A program made the position numbers and the translations under genes. Positions 7,800-9,430 of a DNA stretch of 9,430 nucleotides are shown here, piece by piece. The notes beneath the pieces are model-generated. The model did no database searches. It was not told the origin of the DNA and saw only the letters and a list, made by a program, of their open reading frames with translations. The DNA is from Phycisphaerae bacterium. GTDB taxonomy: Bacteria; Planctomycetota; Phycisphaerae; SM23-33. Location of the stretch: contig JAUWQU010000082.1 in the NCBI GenBank assembly GCA_030610965.1, forward strand, positions 1 through 9,430, read 5' to 3'. How positions within the stretch are numbered: the stretch's first letter is position 1; every line of letters starts with the position of its first letter.

Positions 7800-9430
7800 C
7801 TAGCCGTTCTCCGAGTGCGCCGAGGCCGGCGTGGTTTCGTTTGTGGATACCGATCGCTTGAACAGGCGATCCGCCAACAGGCTCTCGATGACAAGCAGCC
7901 CCAGGCCCGTCAGTATGCACAAGAGCCAGAACGACCGTCCCGTGCGCGTTTGTTCTACGCCATCAAGCAGCTCCGCTTCCGACTGCGCTACCGTGATGCC
8001 CGTGTCCTCAAAACTTCGCATCGTTTCGGCCGCAGTCAGGCATTTAACGTTCGACTCTTTGGTATCAACATTGACTGCCACCGGCATGCCGGGAGCCTGG
8101 ACACTCACCCGTGCAAGGTAGAAGCCGGTTTCACGAGCGTGGTCGAGCAGAGCCACGTACTGGTTGCGATGCTCGCGGACGGGCACGGAGATCGTTTGCT
8201 CCGACGGCGTATCAAACACGGCCTCGCTGGCATCCGGCTGCTCAACATAAGACAACGTCAGGGAATCACCGACGAACCGCGGTTTCTCAAACTCGCGGGC
8301 GGTCAAATACGTCACCATCTGCTGGAGAACCATGGGGAACACAGGCGTCACCGCCATATTGTTCCATTCAGAACCCGCCGAGGTCGTGAACATGAAGACG
8401 TGCCCGCGCCCGATCGAGTGCTCCAGAAGCACAGGCGCACCCGTGCCGGCAAGTGATAACACCGTGAAGCTAGTGACTGAGGGCTTGACCTGCAACAGCT
8501 TCCGGAAACGTGTTTCACTGAGCAAATCTTCCGGCAGCGAGAGCAGCGGGCGGCACACCGAATGATCGGGCATTGTCGGGTCCAGCGGTCTTCCCACTCC
8601 CGTCGCGTCGCTCGTATCGACGGCTTCGGCAATTACCGCCGGCAGCAGCGGAATTCCATCAAGCGCCGAACGCTCGTTCCATGCCTTCGCATCCGTATTA
8701 TCCCCGGCAAACCAGATCAGGCCATTGCCGGCACGGACATACTCTTCCAGACCGCGGGCCTGGTCGGGGGTGATATCGGGGACATTTTCCAGAATCACGA
8801 CATCAAAGCGCGACAGGTCCTGGGTCGGAAGATCAACCCAGGGCACCGACTGCACGACAAAGTTTTCTTGTCCCGCAGTATTGCCGCGAGCGCGGAGCGC
8901 CGTCGTGATGAACCCACCGGAACTGTGGGTGCTGCCCGATGAACCCTCAACGCACAACACGGAAACACGGTCGCGGATGATGGCCACGGTTCGGCGAGCG
9001 TTGTCGACCGGCAGCGAATCAGTATCGAGCTCGGCCGTAATGCGGACTGGCCCGGGATTGTGAAAATGAACAAACAGCGAGACCGTCTCGGAAGCTCCGG
9101 CCGCAATCGCGGGGATTGTCTTGGTATCAACGGTGATGTTATTGACCCGCCCCTTTACCCTGACATTCGCAACGGGACCCGCTCCGCAGTTACGCACGGT
9201 TGCACGATACCGTGCAATCGTGCCTTTGCGAAGCACGCCGGACACAAGATCCAGACTCGTTATCGCCAGGTTGTCCGGGCCGCCCTGCACCGGAACAATA
9301 CATGTGCGGGCGGCCTGGCCTAGGTTCTTGAATGCGCCGCGCAACCATGCGGAGCGATTCTTCCAGTCCTGCTCCTGCATGTCGGTAACAATATAGATTT
9401 CCTTCTGCGGCGCCTCCATATCCTCGACCA
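7800..9430 (-). CDS. BatA-like envelope protein, C-terminal part (CARDB + GATase-like domain + C-terminal TM); 5' end outside window
   Basis: The frame stays open to the window edge (three whole codons precede the Met at 9417-9419), so the true start lies upstream; that Met is internal. Numbering from it, residues 7-19 (EIYIVTDMQEQDW) resemble the central strand of a VWA-like fold. Residues about 47-147 look like a CARDB/Ig-like beta domain. Residues about 151-375 look like a class-I glutamine-amidotransferase-like fold (VSVLCVEG, FDVVILENVPD, GNGLIWFAGD, then GRGHVFMFTTSAGSEWNN). Residues 496-515 form one hydrophobic helix, followed by a basic tail suited to the cytoplasm. This order is known from BatA-type proteins of Planctomycetota and relatives, which begin with two membrane helices and a degenerate VWA domain; about 200 residues of that are presumably missing here. 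No Cys-His-Glu amidotransferase triad is evident, so the domain is probably structural or ligand-binding. The stop codon directly abuts the next ATG, which implies coupled translation. Exact function is unknown. Confidence 0.85.
   Translation of the reverse strand, partial: VEDMEAPQKEIYIVTDMQEQDWKNRSAWLRGAFKNLGQAARTCIVPVQGGPDNLAITSLDLVSGVLRKGTIARYRATVRNCGAGPVANVRVKGRVNNITVDTKTIPAIAAGASETVSLFVHFHNPGPVRITAELDTDSLPVDNARRTVAIIRDRVSVLCVEGSSGSTHSSGGFITTALRARGNTAGQENFVVQSVPWVDLPTQDLSRFDVVILENVPDITPDQARGLEEYVRAGNGLIWFAGDNTDAKAWNERSALDGIPLLPAVIAEAVDTSDATGVGRPLDPTMPDHSVCRPLLSLPEDLLSETRFRKLLQVKPSVTSFTVLSLAGTGAPVLLEHSIGRGHVFMFTTSAGSEWNNMAVTPVFPMVLQQMVTYLTAREFEKPRFVGDSLTLSYVEQPDASEAVFDTPSEQTISVPVREHRNQYVALLDHARETGFYLARVSVQAPGMPVAVNVDTKESNVKCLTAAETMRSFEDTGITVAQSEAELLDGVEQTRTGRSFWLLCILTGLGLLVIESLLADRLFKRSVSTNETTPASAHSENG
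7807..7812 (-). promoter_or_regulatory. Ribosome binding site (GGAGAA) for the VWA/GATase gene
   Basis: GGAGAA reads on the minus strand 7 nt before the ATG at 7797-7799. It lies inside the last codons of the upstream gene, whose TAG occupies 7800-7802, so the junction reads TAGATG. The spacing supports initiation at 7799. Confidence 0.65.

Noticed and set aside
7800..9419. A complete 539-residue protein starting at the ATG at 9417-9419
   Set aside because: The frame remains open upstream to the window edge, and the residues after this Met fall in the middle of a VWA-like fold. It is an internal Met of a longer protein.

Overview
The window is one densely packed minus-strand operon segment. 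It carries four protein genes with no intergenic DNA: about 9.4 kb is coding end to end, and the junctions are a TAG/ATG abutment and two ATGA overlaps. In transcription order (high to low coordinates) these are: (1) the C-terminal part of a BatA-like envelope protein (9430 to 7800, start outside the window); (2) a complete von Willebrand factor A (VWA) / glutamine-amidotransferase-like membrane protein (7799 to 5394); (3) a very large DUF4175-like membrane protein with a long helical C-terminal region (5397 to 1003); (4) a secreted prenyltransferase / squalene-cyclase-like alpha/alpha-toroid protein (1006 to 1, 3' end outside the window). No rRNA, tRNA, CRISPR array, transposase or terminator was seen.

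GC-rich composition, Shine-Dalgarno-led genes and this gene set recall the VWA/BatA clusters of Planctomycetota, Verrucomicrobiota, Lentisphaerota, Hydrogenedentota and related environmental bacteria. The phylum cannot be fixed from the window; the assignment is inference from gene content only. In such genomes a MoxR-type AAA+ ATPase and a DUF58 protein usually lie upstream, which here would be beyond position 9430.

Predicted topology puts the bulk of all four products outside the cytoplasmic membrane. Proteins 1 and 2 are CARDB/Ig-like plus GATase-like ectodomains held by C-terminal (and in protein 2 also N-terminal) membrane helices. Protein 3 has three N-terminal membrane helices followed by Ig-like domains and about 960 residues of helices. 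Protein 4 has a cleavable signal peptide. A shared role in envelope assembly, quality control or adhesion is plausible, but the substrate is unknown and no enzymatic function can be assigned.

The most unusual DNA feature is a 56-bp imperfect palindrome (930-985) inside the first codons of the last gene. It looks like a REP/MITE-type element captured into the signal-peptide n-region, and it would form a strong hairpin in the mRNA just after the start codon.
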